From assembly GCA_013176395.1 (NCBI GenBank), contig JABMLP010000022.1, positions 620,001 through 684,000 of the forward strand: DNA of 64,000 nucleotides. The letters are read 5' to 3'. The position numbers and the translations under genes were made by a program. The notes under the pieces were generated by a model. That model ran no database searches. It saw only the letters and a program-made list of their open reading frames with translations, and was not told the DNA's origin. Shown here one piece after another: positions 9,643-20,796 of this stretch. Each line of letters starts with the position of its first letter. Position 1 is the stretch's first letter. Source of the stretch: Venturia oleaginea (lineage: Eukaryota; Ascomycota; Dothideomycetes; Venturiales; Venturiaceae).

Positions 9643-12594
9643 GGCTAAGGATGTCGCTTTCAAGGTGAAATATCACAAACCGTAGCAGGATGGACCACCG
9701 TTATATGATACTTCCCCGCTATCCCGGGGAGTCGTACCAGGTTGGTGGACAAACGCGATAAGAGTTCACTTGCACTGCTTTGAACAGGCTCGTAGCTAGT
9801 CGTTCATCATACGACGGTGTTATCTCCATACAGTATGCGATGATCTACAATTGCCCTGTATAGCCTATTACGCCATATAGCCTATAGGAGTCTGTTGATG
9901 GGGGCATACTCTTGGCCATGCTTCCATATATTAAGCTCAACCGGGTTCCTGTGGATGGCATTTATCTCTTGGCCCGAGCAGGGCGGTCAGCAGAAATAAT
10001 AGGCTGTTTCGCATAGTCTCGCAGAGGATTGTGCATGTCGATGAAAACGTTTGCACCATTGTGGAAAGTGTGACAACGTCTGCACCCGTATTTTGGGTTG
10101 TGATATGTAAAGAAACGTTGAAAGAAGCCATGCCGAGGTGAACATATAAATGATGACGACTGGCGAAGCCTTCCCATTCGTAGGAGTACGCACTGTACGC
10201 TGTATTGAAAACCTTGGCTTTCTACCGGACTTCCAAGACTAGCCAATTTGCTTGTATTAATGACGGCGGGCTACTCCTAGCAAGCGTCAAGGACAATTGA
10301 GAGATGGGGTAGTGGTCGCTCAGACCTTCTCCAGATTTGGGGTAAAAGACCACGTTTTGCAGCCCTTCAAGCCTTCAGCTGAGCGGCGCCAATTGGATTT
10401 TATATTGGGAAAACGGCAGTCGAGATTGTCAGGGTCTTCTATCAGCTCAACTTGTCTTACAGGTCGTTTGAAGGGGCAGGATTAGGAAGCCAGCCCACAT
10501 CGAATCTCGCGCAATCTTACAATCAACTTGGCATCAAGCCACAAGACATGGATGACATTCCTAACACAATCAGAAGCCACCTGAGGCATGCTCGTACAGT
10601 AGCTGTAAGACGCGGCGGCCATCTGACTAGTAGTAGCTTCTTGCACGAAGAACGTCTGGACTCCAAATCAGTCCACTCCAAGCATTTGCATCCTTCAAAT
10701 ACTGCAAATCAATCGGCCAGGCCAACAAAGAGTCTCTATTTTGTCGCCATAGGTGGAAGAAGCGCAATTGCGGCGTGCTTATCTGTGGAGGATAGCGATG
10801 GCGATGCAGGAGGTACGGACGAGATGGAGAAGGGGAGCATCGGTGTTCTGCGCGACTGCTAGGAGTTGATGGGATGAAGGAGCTTGACGAGGGGATGGTG
10901 GGAAACTGTGGTTCTTGAGGCACAGCATCGAGTCTTACCATATTGGGAGACAGACTGTGGCGTTTTCGGTCCCTCTCGTATTTTCCTCTGTTAGCGTGCG
11001 AGGCGATGTATAATCCTCCGCCTCCAGAGACACGTTATTCTACATCTGAACAAAGACCGATTACTTGTTCGCTCGTTACCTTCTGGATGTTCAGATCATC
11101 GTTCACATTCGTCCCGGCTTAAATCCGCAATCAATATCGTCCATTAACCATAGACCAGGAAAGTATCACTACTGGAACACGAGTTGGCTCCGTGGAGTCA
11201 CAACAGCCGTTTCTCATGAGGCCAATCGTTGACTGCATAAGATATGTACATGAAAATTCCCCATCCCTCTGTCAAACTATCTTCAAACCTTCGGTTCTTG
11301 ATAGATATCCACAGTCCAGATTAGTCAAGACCTAACCAAGAACAATCCTTAAACCAGACTTGGAGGCATCAGCGCCAATGACCATATGAGGCAGAGAATC
11401 TTCTAATGCAAGTGAGCTGTCGGATTTGTGACCAAAGGGCAGAGGCTGACAGCCTCCTGACAGGCGCACAATGGCTGTATCAATTCAGTCGTGGCAAAGC
11501 GAGACTGACATCAATACCGGCAACTGCGTGTATTCGACACTGGGGAGGGTCCTGAAATGGTGAAGCTAGTATGAGGCGTCGACAGCCGGAATAGCATGTT
11601 CTTCCCGGAACCATGGAAGATTCTGAGCTTGGGTGAGATGACAATCGGTGAGTGATGGATGAAATCATAAAATCGCGGAAGGTGGACCTGATTTACTAGG
11701 AAAATTAAGCGGCAGAATCTCGATGTTCATGGACGCCACAGCTGACGCCACACTTGCGAGGAAGACGGTCTACAACTCTACGTCATTTCTCAAGATTCTC
11801 CCTTGCGCACCACAATTCTTACCACAATTCTTGTCAACACCATGCTCGCTACGCGCTCTTGTCCCGCTCTTGTCCGTGCATATAGCAGCAGATTATGAAA
11901 GTGCCATGGCTCATGCTGTCATGCGACAATGGTATCTGCATTAGACGGCCTTTGCGAGGAGCTGATTTGCTTCACCAGTCGCGAAGTTATTTCTGCTCGC
12001 GCTACAAGTTAAGACTTAGCACATAGCCACTAACCACGTTGGTGCAGACGGAGGGCTATCATTTCTCCAAGGGGAGTGTGGCATAACAAGCTATGGTCGC
12101 AGTCGGGCTGACTATTGTGTGGCGCTATGTATCCTCAATATGCCAACACGGCATTCTGGTGACCAAGTTTTAAGCGCATCCCAGTTTCACGAATCGCATG
12201 ACGACAAAATCGAGGAGAATTGGAATAGGGTTGAGCGCGGCAAGGAAGAAGACAAGGCAAGGGGCGTGAGATGAAGTAACAGCTGCAATATGTGGACCGC
12301 ATTGGGTTAATGAGGCTGAAGCACTGCATATCGCTTCGGCTTTCCTGGCGACCTCGTACGTCGCTGCAAACAGTTTCAACATCAGGTCTTATCGTGTTCT
12401 GACCGTCACAATGCTACGTCATCCACTTTGTGTAACAAGTCAGGCGCAGAATAGCTTGTGCTACTTATAGCAAACTTCTCCTTCCCTCTCTCTGCTTCCC
12501 ATTAACAACAACTCAAACTCTTCCAACTCAGTCTCGCACCAACCATTACCAAAACCTCCCCAACCCTCTACCAAACCAACCAACAAGCTTCAAA
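9643..12594. other. Gene-poor intergenic stretch
   Basis: About 3 kb holds only short unsupported frames on both strands. No transposon termini, tRNA or recognised protein remnant was found. The last 130 bp (from about 12465) are pyrimidine-rich with a TTATAG-like box and look like promoter and leader of the small gene that follows. Confidence 0.5.
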
Positions 12595-12845
12595 ATGGGT
12601 GCCGTCGTCTCCTGCGTGAAGGGCGTCTTCCAAGCCATTGGCCGATGCATCATGGCTGTCGTCAACGGCATTGGCGCAATCTGCATGGCCATCAGTATGT
12701 CCTCCAAACATCCGCTTTTCCATCACATTCACTAACAAACCCCACAGTCAACGGTATCGTCACTGTCTTTGACGTGATCATCGGATGCCTCACCTGCAAC
12801 CGTGCTGGAGGTCGCAAAAGAAGGGCACGTACCTCTCATGTCTAG
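12595..12845 (+). CDS. Small conserved fungal membrane-associated protein beginning MGAVVSC (two exons)
   Basis: Exons 12595-12694 and 12748-12845 give 65 residues; the 53-nt intron interrupts an Ile codon. The N-terminus MGAVVSC carries Gly2 and Cys7, the pattern for N-myristoylation plus palmitoylation. It is followed by two amphipathic/hydrophobic stretches with Cys residues (VNGIGAICMAI, FDVIIGCLTC) and a basic tail (GGRKRRAR). I recall similar very short proteins starting MGAVVSC in many Pezizomycotina, all without known function; this recollection has not been checked by search. The strong pyrimidine-rich 5' leader suggests good expression. Confidence 0.8.
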
Positions 12846-13900
12846 AGTCCCATTCGGCAGGGGCTGAACGCTCGCGTTAGGTGAAGCACTCGGTCAACAC
12901 CCATCGTTACAGCACATCCAGGATCTAAAGTCAACAAACACCACGATGATCCACGACAACCTTTCCTCACTATGCCTCAACGACTCTCCTTGGCCACATC
13001 AATGTTTTTCAGCCCCTACGAACGCGACTAGAACGACGCGACGATACCCAAGTCCATTTCAATTCGAAAACATGACGCGACTGGCGGTGGCAGTGATACC
13101 CTTTTGCTTTGATTTGTTTTAGCGCAGCTGTATGATATGGATGGAGGATTAATTGAACATTGATTATGACAATACTTCTCAAGTTCACAACGTGAAACCG
13201 AATCGTTCGTGGCCATGACTTTGATAGCTTCGTTGAGCACACAATTTTCCGGGCTTCGTTCTCCCTCTATACGGAAGCGTTACCATCTTTCTATCGATCG
13301 AGTGAAGTCAGTGCCAGCCAAGTGAAGGAGAAATGCTTTGAAGAATGGCTATAGCGAGGCACCGACTCAACGGTTTTCTTCACTGATCAGCTCTTTTCTA
13401 ACTGTAGTCACTTGATGATAGCGCAGAGGAGTGAAAGTTAGCATTGGACATACTCTCCTCCTAGGAGTCTATTGGTTTGTATTCCATGTGCGCCATGATC
13501 TCCATATGGACATGTTGATCGCACTGCATTTGTGCAGTTCATTCCTAGGACATTGTCTGAAGGCCGTCAAGTCGCCTAATCCGAGCACTGATATGACAGG
13601 TTGAAGACTATTCAAAGTGCTATAGAGTACATAGACGAACAAAAGAATAAAGTACCAATCAAAATACAGGTTGATGAAAATTAATAAAACCATTTGTTTC
13701 TTAATGAACGAAGTCCCGATCTACTTCTCCACAATAATTTGCCTCCGACACGCGCCACAATATATTCTAGTAGTAGAATATCGTGGCGTCAATTTTCCAA
13801 GCTCGCGATCTCTTCAAAGGTTCTTTGACCAACCAACCGACCAACCGATTCCCCAATAGCCACAGCATCGCCACCATATCAATCAAATACCAACCACACA
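12846..13900. other. Intergenic stretch with no recognised gene
   Basis: It contains the 3' flank of the small lipidated-protein gene and the promoter of TIM8. Only short overlapping frames are present and nothing is recognisable. Confidence 0.5.
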
Positions 13901-14377
13901 ATGGATTCTCTCTCTCAAACAAGCGGCCTCTCGGATACCTTCTCCAGACTCCCTGAAAAAGATAAAGCGGAACTGCAGGTTTTCCTTCGGAATGAGGGTC
14001 AGAAGAGTACTATTCAGCAATGTAAATAAGATGAGTTTTTTTCACATCTTCTCGAGGCTCGAGGGGGTTCTTGCGTTTTTTTCGTTGCCTTCATTCCTCC
14101 ATCTCCCCGTCTACTCTCAAGTATCTTTCCTCTAAGCAAAGCCATTCCTCCCCAAACCAAATCAAACAGAAAGAAAGAAAGAATCCAGCTGATGCAAATA
14201 CCTATGACAGCAATCCACAACCTCACAGACCTCTGTTTCAAAAAATGCATTACCTCTACCATCTCGGCTGGGAAATTGGATAGATACGAGGAGCCGTGTA
14301 TGCAGAACTGTGTGGATCGGTTTTTGGACGCGAACAAATTGATTTTGGGGCAGTTGGAGAGGATGAGGGGGGTTTGA
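13901..14377 (+). CDS. TIM8: Mitochondrial intermembrane-space chaperone Tim8
   Basis: Exons 13901-14021 and 14211-14377 encode 95 residues; the 189-nt intron lies in a Ser codon. The product has the twin CX3C motif of small Tims (C49-KK-C53 as CFKKC, and C70-C74 as CMQNC) with 16 residues between the pairs, and the Tim8 signatures LPEKDKAELQ near the N-terminus, NLTDLCFKKC and LDRYEEPC. Tim8 partners Tim13 in the intermembrane space to escort hydrophobic precursors such as Tim23 to the TIM22/TIM23 pathway. Length matches the family. The intron is long for this window and pyrimidine-rich. Confidence 0.95.
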
Positions 14378-15393
14378 TTGTGGTGGGAGTGGATTGGGGA
14401 CATGGAAGGAGGAGGAGGAGGAGGATATGGTGGTGTAGGATCAGATGGGAGCCGTGGCTGCGTATGATGTGATGTGTCCCATGGCATGGATGGATAGATA
14501 CGGATACGGATATACAAGGCAATGAGCAATGGGCTTGCCCTGCCTACGGACACGGACATCTTGAGAATGGTGCTGCGTGGAGTGCTCGCGGTGTTTGGCA
14601 TATGTATCTTCCATACCTCCTAAAGAACGACGACTCATGGCTCGTGAGCGTCTTCACTCTCCACAAACATCGCAATAGCTAGGAATGAAAAGACGATGGA
14701 ATCACATCAATGCTTGCGATAGAGACGTCAAATCACGATCGAATTCACAAGCATTACAGGACTAGGCAAGGGAACTTCGGGATGGAATGGCGCAGAGACA
14801 CCTGCGCAGAGTGCGTGGAAGAATACAATATGTGATATGATCGAACAAGGCTCGGATGTGATGAGACGGCGATGGAGATTGGGGTATCTCTCTGTCAGAA
14901 AGGAAAATCAGAGGTCTCTCTAGATGGGCTTGAAAGTTCATGGAAGGTGGTTAGTGAGTTTAGCAATAGTGTTGCTGGAAACCAACTTAAATCAGTGATT
15001 TGGCAAAGAATAGTTGCAAGGAACACAGCAATGTCTATATCGAGTTTACATAGGACTGCGTGGAGGCTGATAGATTTTGAACTTGTATTTCGTGATTTAT
15101 TCTTCTCTGCCACAGGTCTGCAAGAATCTGTGATAGAAGGAGCCATCATAATCTCCATCTCATTTCAGCTATGTTCGCAACGTTCCAAATCGCGATCCAT
15201 CCACTCCCGTTCACGAAATTCATTTCCACATCTGTAAACGCACAATGTTGGTATGGCAGCTCTTCGAGCCCTGGTATTTTGCTACTCAGCTATCGTAATC
15301 GTAACCCGGGTGGAACTTTCCGAACCCGCTCCAAATGCAATAGATGTGAACGCCACTACCAGCCAGCCCTCGAACCAAATCGTATCCGAAACT
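14378..15393. other. Intergenic stretch between TIM8 and RPL25
   Basis: This holds the 3' flanks of two convergent genes. A 121-codon frame at 14872-15237 (+) has no recognisable domain and is probably chance. Confidence 0.45.
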
Positions 15394-16117
15394 CTAAACA
15401 ATGTTGAGCTTAGTCGCGGCAATGTCCAAGGCATCGACGTCGGTCGTTAGTCGGGCGTAGGCCTTTTTGGAGCCGTCTGGGCGGATGAGGGTGTTGACTT
15501 TGACGGTGTCAACGTCGTACATCTTCTTGAGGGCGTCCTTGATTTGTCTCTTGTTGGCCCTGCGCATTTTTGTCAGTAATGATTTCGCGAATTACGAGAT
15601 ATGCCAGACGTACTTAATGTTGACGATGAAGACAAGGGTGTTGTTCTCCTCAATCTTCTTCATGGCGGACTCGGTGTTCAATGGGTAGAGGAGGACAGAG
15701 CCGGCATCGAGGCGAGGTTCGTGCTGCGAAAAACGATTAGCGCACGATCAGAACGTCCCTGGGTATCCCCAAACCTACGTTGACGGCCTTGCGAGGGTAT
15801 TTTGGGGCTCTTGAAAGAGTGAGGGTCTTTGGGCGGTGGAAGGTGGTCGAAAGACGCTCTTTTCTCAATTTGTGCGAGTTGACCTAGAATAGGCCTCAGC
15901 AATTGTGCTGAACGCCTCAAATGGTTTTCATCTTACGCCTTTCAAAGCTGCTTTCGCGGCTGAGTTGGCCTTGCCCGACTTGGAGGTCTTTGCCTTTGAG
16001 GACTTGCCTGTGTGATATTAGCCATTTGCGACTTGATGGAGAATGGTCGTCTCAATGCGCAATCGCATTTGAGCGCTGTTGCTCCTACGTACCCTTGGCT
16101 GCTGCTTCTGGGGCCAT
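15394..16117 (-). CDS. RPL25: Large-subunit ribosomal protein uL23 (yeast L25)
   Basis: Five exons (16117-16093, 16007-15937, 15883-15779, 15723-15614, 15559-15394) give 158 residues. The start is MAPEAAAKG followed by a Lys/Ala/Ser-rich N-terminal extension that fungal uL23 uses for nuclear import. The conserved core shows [32 protein letters not shown] and [16 protein letters not shown], then VNTLIRPDG and KKAYARL. The protein binds 25S rRNA at the exit tunnel and docks SRP and nascent-chain factors. The multi-intron structure in the 5' half is usual for fungal ribosomal protein genes. Confidence 0.97.
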
Positions 16118-16289
16118 TGTTAGTAGAGTTGGCGATTTGTCGGTATCTTTAATCGTGGAGAAAAGAATCGCACTGATGAGGTTATTTGGAGTCCAGTGTG
16201 CTTTGGACCCACTTTCGCTTAATATAGCCACGTGATCATTTCCTCCATTGAATGGAACCATTTCAGCAACAACAATGTGAGGCATAAGA
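16118..16289. promoter_or_regulatory. Shared divergent promoter of RPL25 and BMT2 with a CACGTG box
   Basis: Only 172 bp separate the two start codons. A palindromic CACGTG E-box lies at 16229-16234, next to an AT-rich TTAATATAG. bHLH factors of the Cbf1/USF type bind such boxes in fungi; which factor acts here is unknown. One intergenic region therefore controls a ribosomal protein and an rRNA-modifying enzyme. Confidence 0.6.
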
Positions 16290-17132
16290 ATGGGAATGAA
16301 AAAGAAGCAGTCGCTATCCCATGGAAGACCTCCAGCATTTCACAAACCGGCATCGTTGACTGCGAAAGCGACGAGAACCATCATCCGAACTCATCACACG
16401 CTTAAGAAACAACATGCACAAGCAATCAAAATTGGAGACGGAGCCAAATCAAAGGATCTCGAACGACTGATCGAAGAGAAAGGTGGCCTGAAGGCATATC
16501 AGCAAGCCAGTATCACAGGGCAATCGAAGATCCGAGGGGGAGATTCATCAACTGTCCTGATGACATGGCTGAAGGAAGAGAAGATCACTAAGAGCGCTGA
16601 TCATAAGCTGAGAATGCTTGAAGTCGGTGCTCTATCTACGATGAACGCTTGTTCAAAATCTGGTCTTTTCGAAGTCACCCGGATCGACTTGAATTCTCAA
16701 GATCCCAAAATCCAGCAGCAGGATTTCATGGAGAGACCACTTCCAAATGGGGAGGATGAACGCTTCGATATCATCTCGCTCTCGCTGGTGCTCAATTATG
16801 TCCCTGATGCAGTTGGAAGAGGAGAGATGCTACGACGAACCTGTCAATTTCTCACAACGATGACCAACTCCGAGGACAAAGTCTTTCCGGCATTATTTTT
16901 CGTGCTCCCAGCTCCATGTATCCAAAATGCTCGCTACATGACGAACCAGCACCAAGACAAGATTCTGCAAAGTCTCGGCTACTCAAAACTGCACCAAAAG
17001 ATCTCCACGAAACTGGTCTACCAGCTATGGAAATACTCACCTTCATCGGCAACCACACAGACTATACTATTCCCCAAACTCGAGGTCAATCCAGGAAAGG
17101 CCCGTAACAATTTCAGCATCATCTTGCGATGA
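16290..17132 (+). CDS. BMT2: 25S rRNA (adenine-N1)-methyltransferase Bmt2
   Basis: This is a single exon of 280 residues. The N-terminal part is basic (KKKQSLSHGRPP). Then comes GGLKAYQQASITGQSKIRGG, a signature stretch of Bmt2, the SAM-binding motif LEVGAL and the acidic end of strand 2 (IDLNS), and FDIISLSLVLNYVPD with the catalytic-region motif, followed by RRTC and an ALFFVLPAPCI segment. Yeast Bmt2 installs m1A2142 on 25S rRNA in the nucleolus. A second ATG lies two codons downstream and could also be used. The gene faces away from RPL25 and shares its promoter. Confidence 0.93.
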   Translation: MGMKKKQSLSHGRPPAFHKPASLTAKATRTIIRTHHTLKKQHAQAIKIGDGAKSKDLERLIEEKGGLKAYQQASITGQSKIRGGDSSTVLMTWLKEEKITKSADHKLRMLEVGALSTMNACSKSGLFEVTRIDLNSQDPKIQQQDFMERPLPNGEDERFDIISLSLVLNYVPDAVGRGEMLRRTCQFLTTMTNSEDKVFPALFFVLPAPCIQNARYMTNQHQDKILQSLGYSKLHQKISTKLVYQLWKYSPSSATTQTILFPKLEVNPGKARNNFSIILR

Positions 17133-17934
17133 AAACCTGTCTGTCTATGGAAGGAACAACAATTGACTCTACCGAATTCCTGCCAATCATAAAACATCCC
17201 AATGCCTGATCCAGGAACGGAAAACCAAGTCCTGGAATCCTCTTTGCCAATCCGTGCTATTGGAAAGAGATGACAGATTGGCTGAACTTGAGATTTTGGA
17301 GGACACCTTTCAGCCGAGACTGGTTTGTAAATATTGAAGATCCCGGACTCTTGTCTTTGATGATATCGACAATTCCCCTTTGATGGTAGCTCGTCGAATC
17401 GGATGGTGCCACCGCGCCAATTAGGAAGGACTGGCAGTGGTATGAACCTGGAGTTAGGAACGGGCGCGGCATGTCTATGGGAGGATGCTGATGCTGGAGA
17501 ACTAAGGCCACTGGCGTTTTTCCCAGTAGATGTTTGATAGGACTTAGGAGGGTAACAGATTGAGAGGATGATTGTGTAACATGGGGAGCGGTTGAGACCA
17601 CGATAAGGACTTCTCATTCATTAGCTACTACAGAAAATACAAGGAGGTCAAAACTTGAATATGGACACTTGATACAAGTGCTCTCCTAACGCCAATCGAA
17701 GTGCTTTCGATGTCCTATCCACGAACAGATCCATAAAAATTGTACAGCCACAACAGTCCTACAAGAAACCAGGGAGCCTTCAATGGGACACCACCTCTTT
17801 CCAGCTCAAAACTGTTGATCCACAGAACTATTGACAAGATTTCTTGAACCATACAAAACGCCGATACACCTCCGTCCCACCAAACGCAAATGCAACGATA
17901 CTCCAGACCCACGCGCAGGAAGCAGAAAAAACAC
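17133..17934. other. Convergent intergenic region between BMT2 and CENP-A
   Basis: This 3' flanking DNA contains only frames antisense to or between genes. Nothing recognisable was found. Confidence 0.45.
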
Positions 17935-18548
17935 TTAGCCCATACCACCCCAGGTCCCGCGAATTCTCCTCGCCAATTGAATGTCCTTTTGCATGATCGT
18001 AACTCGTTTAGCATGTATGGCGCATAGATTCGTATCTTCGAAGAGGTGTACGAGGTAAGCTTCTGCGGCTTCTTGGAGGGCTTGAATGGCTTGCGATTGC
18101 CACCGCAAAACTGTGTCTTCGGATTCCGTCATGTTCATTGCGACTTCGCGGACCTAACTGCGCTGTTAGAAAATCTAGCGCTATAAGAGAGAAAAAAGGG
18201 CAACATGCGAGGCGTGCGAATGGTAGTTTTCGTAGGAGGAGGTCTGTGGATTTTTGGTATCTGCGGATTTCTCTGAGGGCGACGGTGCCGGGCTTGTATC
18301 GTGGTTTTTTGCGGTGGCCGAGTGGGTCCCCTGCTGTTTTCGCATACTGTTAGTCTGTTGGTTCTGTTGTGCGCGATGCGATGCGATTGGGACGTTCACG
18401 TACGTTGTACATCGCTGGTCCTTCTTCGCGGCGACTTTGAACCCATACTCGGTCTCCCTTTCTTCACGCCTGTAGCTTCCGCTCTCCCCAAACTTGGTCG
18501 CTTGCCCCCTCGTGACGGTCCGCGGACGGAGACATTCTTGGGCGGCAT
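17935..18548 (-). CDS. CSE4: Centromere-specific histone H3 variant CENP-A (CenH3)
   Basis: Exons 18548-18404, 18333-18209 and 18153-17935 give 162 residues. The N-tail (about 1-60) is Arg/Ser/Pro-rich and unlike canonical H3. The histone fold begins at [20 protein letters not shown] and continues [16 protein letters not shown]. Distinctive CENP-A features are the lengthened loop 1 ([20 protein letters not shown]), Trp where H3 has Phe (RWQ for RFQ), and the tail [11 protein letters not shown]. It replaces H3 in centromeric nucleosomes and nucleates the kinetochore. Intron 2 (18208-18154) begins with GC (GCATGT) and ends with AG; only this splice joins ARL to VREVA. Confidence 0.95.
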
Positions 18549-19076
18549 GGTGACTGTCGAATTGATATGTGACGAGTTAAGTTGGTATGCGCAATCGCGC
18601 TTTCATGCGATTGTTGGTGAGGAATAAAGACGCGTCGCGTGTTTTGCTAGAGCTTCTGGCGCAACGGTCTGATGTTTTTCAATTGTAAAAAATGAAGATT
18701 GTTGTTCGAATCGTGACTGCGCAGTTGGAGAAGATGACAATTCTAGCTAGGGACTTTCATGACAGTGTCGCGATGTGAATTACTGATTTGTTCGCGGAGG
18801 TTGGTTAGATGGCTGGAAATGTTAGCGCCGGCGCATTTCAGACGCACCCTCTGCAGGTGATGCTCGGATAGAATGCCACCTGCACCTGGTAAGGCTGGAG
18901 ATTCCGCAGGACATACCTTTTTCCACAAATGGTGATGCCACATAAACAACAACCCGACGAACAAAGCAATGTGACCCCGCAAATACAATCCCTCCCTCTC
19001 TTGCACTCCACATCGTTCACATCTCCTAAAAGCCACATCGCATCGCAACACCGAACCACCTCCACAATCACACATC
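18549..19076. promoter_or_regulatory. Divergent intergenic region between CENP-A and derlin genes
   Basis: A 528-bp spacer lies between two start codons pointing away from each other. Leader sequence rich in C and A precedes the derlin ATG (about 18985-19076). I found no specific operator. Confidence 0.5.
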
Positions 19077-19982
19077 ATGGCCGACATGCTCGGGCAAGGT
19101 GGACTCGGACAAGGCGGACTCGGGCAAGGTGGACTCGGGCAAGGCGGACTGGCCAATGGCTTCCCACTTGAGCAGTGGTTCTGGGAAATGCCTCCTATGA
19201 CACGCTGGTGGACAACTTCAGCAGTCGTGTGCAGCGTTATGGTCCAGTGCCATATCGTCTCGCCCTTCAACCTGTTCTACAGCGTACGAGCTGTATTCTC
19301 AAAGGGCCAGGTACATACTGATCGCTTGATTCAAAGTCACTTGTAACTAACATGTCTAATCATAGTACTGGCGCCTTCTCTCCACCTTCTTCTACTTCGG
19401 ACCACTATCGTTAGACCTCATATTCCACCTGTTCTTCCTCCAACGCTATTCACGCCTCTTAGAAGAGAACTCCGGACGCTCACCAGCACGCTTCTCCTTC
19501 CTTCTTGGATACGCCTCGGTATTTCTCCTGGCCCTCGCGCCCATCTTCTCGATGGCTTTTCTTGGAACCGCACTCTCCTCCGTGCTGGTGTATATATGGA
19601 GTCGCCGGAATCCAGAGACGTTGCTCAGCTTCCTTGGGCTAATGGTGTTCAAAGCTCCGTGGCTACCCTGGGTTCTCATGGGCTTCAGCTTTGCCGTTCA
19701 TGGAACCGTACCCAAGGATGAGATATGTGGCGTTGTAGTTGGACACAGTATGTCACTTTCTATACTTACATTTGCTTGGAATAATTACTGATATCCGTGT
19801 TCTCAGTATGGTACTACTTCAACGATATTTATCCACCAACCCACGGAGGCCACCGTCCTCTCGATCCTCCTCAATGGTGGATCAACGTCTGGGAACGACA
19901 ACCAGCGGTAGAACAGCAGGAGACAGGCGCTACTGATGTGCAGGGAGACTTTGCAGCCGCGGCAACTGCAGGTGTACAGTAG
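19077..19982 (+). CDS. Derlin (Der1/Dfm1-type rhomboid pseudoprotease)
   Basis: Exons 19077-19310, 19366-19747 and 19807-19982 encode 263 residues. A short N-terminal run of LGQGG repeats precedes the derlin core: MPPMTRWWTTSA, FNLFYSVRAVF, the WR motif in QYWRLLSTFFYFG, LDLIFHLFFLQRYSR, and WLPWVLMGFSF, with about five to six membrane segments. The end shows IWYYFNDIYP and LDPPQWW, usual for derlins. Derlins sit in the ER membrane and assist ERAD retrotranslocation. I cannot decide between the Der1 and Dfm1 branches; no clear C-terminal Cdc48-binding SHP box is seen. Confidence 0.93.
19089..19148 (+). repeat. In-frame 15-bp tandem repeat (4 units) in the derlin N-terminus
   Basis: Four units of CTCGGRCAAGGYGGA encode LGQGG four times. 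The length is a multiple of three, so copy-number change would not shift the frame. Confidence 0.9.
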
Positions 19983-20796
19983 AGAGAAGATTCGAACAAT
20001 CAATTTGTTCAGACGCTTTGTAACATGTTTTTTTTGGCAGCATCGCGTAGGTGTTTATGGAGTAATGGCAAGATACGAATTGTGCGTTTTATACCCGAGA
20101 CGAATGGCTTCTTGGTTGGCATGCATGACTCAACGTCAGTTTACATCAATTCGCATGCCCATTACCATGCAGTGCATCAAGAAAGTTATGCTACGGGATC
20201 CCTGCAATTCAAGGTTTTTATCCTCCTGCTCCCAATTGGGGTCACGTACCGGAGTCTCCATTGTAGACCGATGGCGATAATACATGGCAGTGAATTGAAG
20301 AAGATTAACCTTGAATCTGCCATTTTGACTGACTTGGCTTTCTCTCTAAGCTGGCGGGGCTGTTATAAAGGCTTGGTAGCTATGCCCCATAACAGTCTTC
20401 ACGCTATCCGAAACCGGCTCAATTTGAGCACATCAGTCAAAAAGATAGGGTGTCATGTGAGACCGATCGTGGTCCCAGATACAGATGACGTATCTTACGA
20501 TTATCGATCGCGGATTTCTCCAGATGCTGACTTGGCCATCACAGACGCTGGTTGGAAATATCCAATACACTGGCCATGAAAGCTAGAATATATTCATCTG
20601 CTCTCTCCGCCCTTACCATCTCATGCTCATCCATCCTATGTGTCTCTGAATCTGTACAAAATGTACATAAAAGTGTGTAACAGGCATGCCCACAACGCCA
20701 AACAAGAAATGCAAGAGATGACCATCCAACGCGAACATGGCGTAAACAACCCTTCATGTATCCCAATGAACAAACACTCCAGCCCATTTACCACGC
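19983..20796. other. Convergent intergenic region between derlin and AVT genes
   Basis: A 184-codon frame runs at 20025-20579 (+), starting ATG TTT TTT TTG. It shows no domain, poor compositional bias and no splice context, so I do not call it a gene. It could be 3' UTR. Confidence 0.4.

Noticed and set aside
14872..15237. 121-codon frame between TIM8 and RPL25
   Set aside because: No recognisable motif, and an antisense frame of similar length exists over the same bases.
17018..17617. 199-codon frame antisense to the end of BMT2
   Set aside because: It overlaps a well-supported gene on the other strand and has no coding features of its own.
20025..20579. 184-codon open frame downstream of the derlin gene
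   Set aside because: It shows no domain, signal or splice context and begins inside a T-rich 3' flank; chance frame is more likely.
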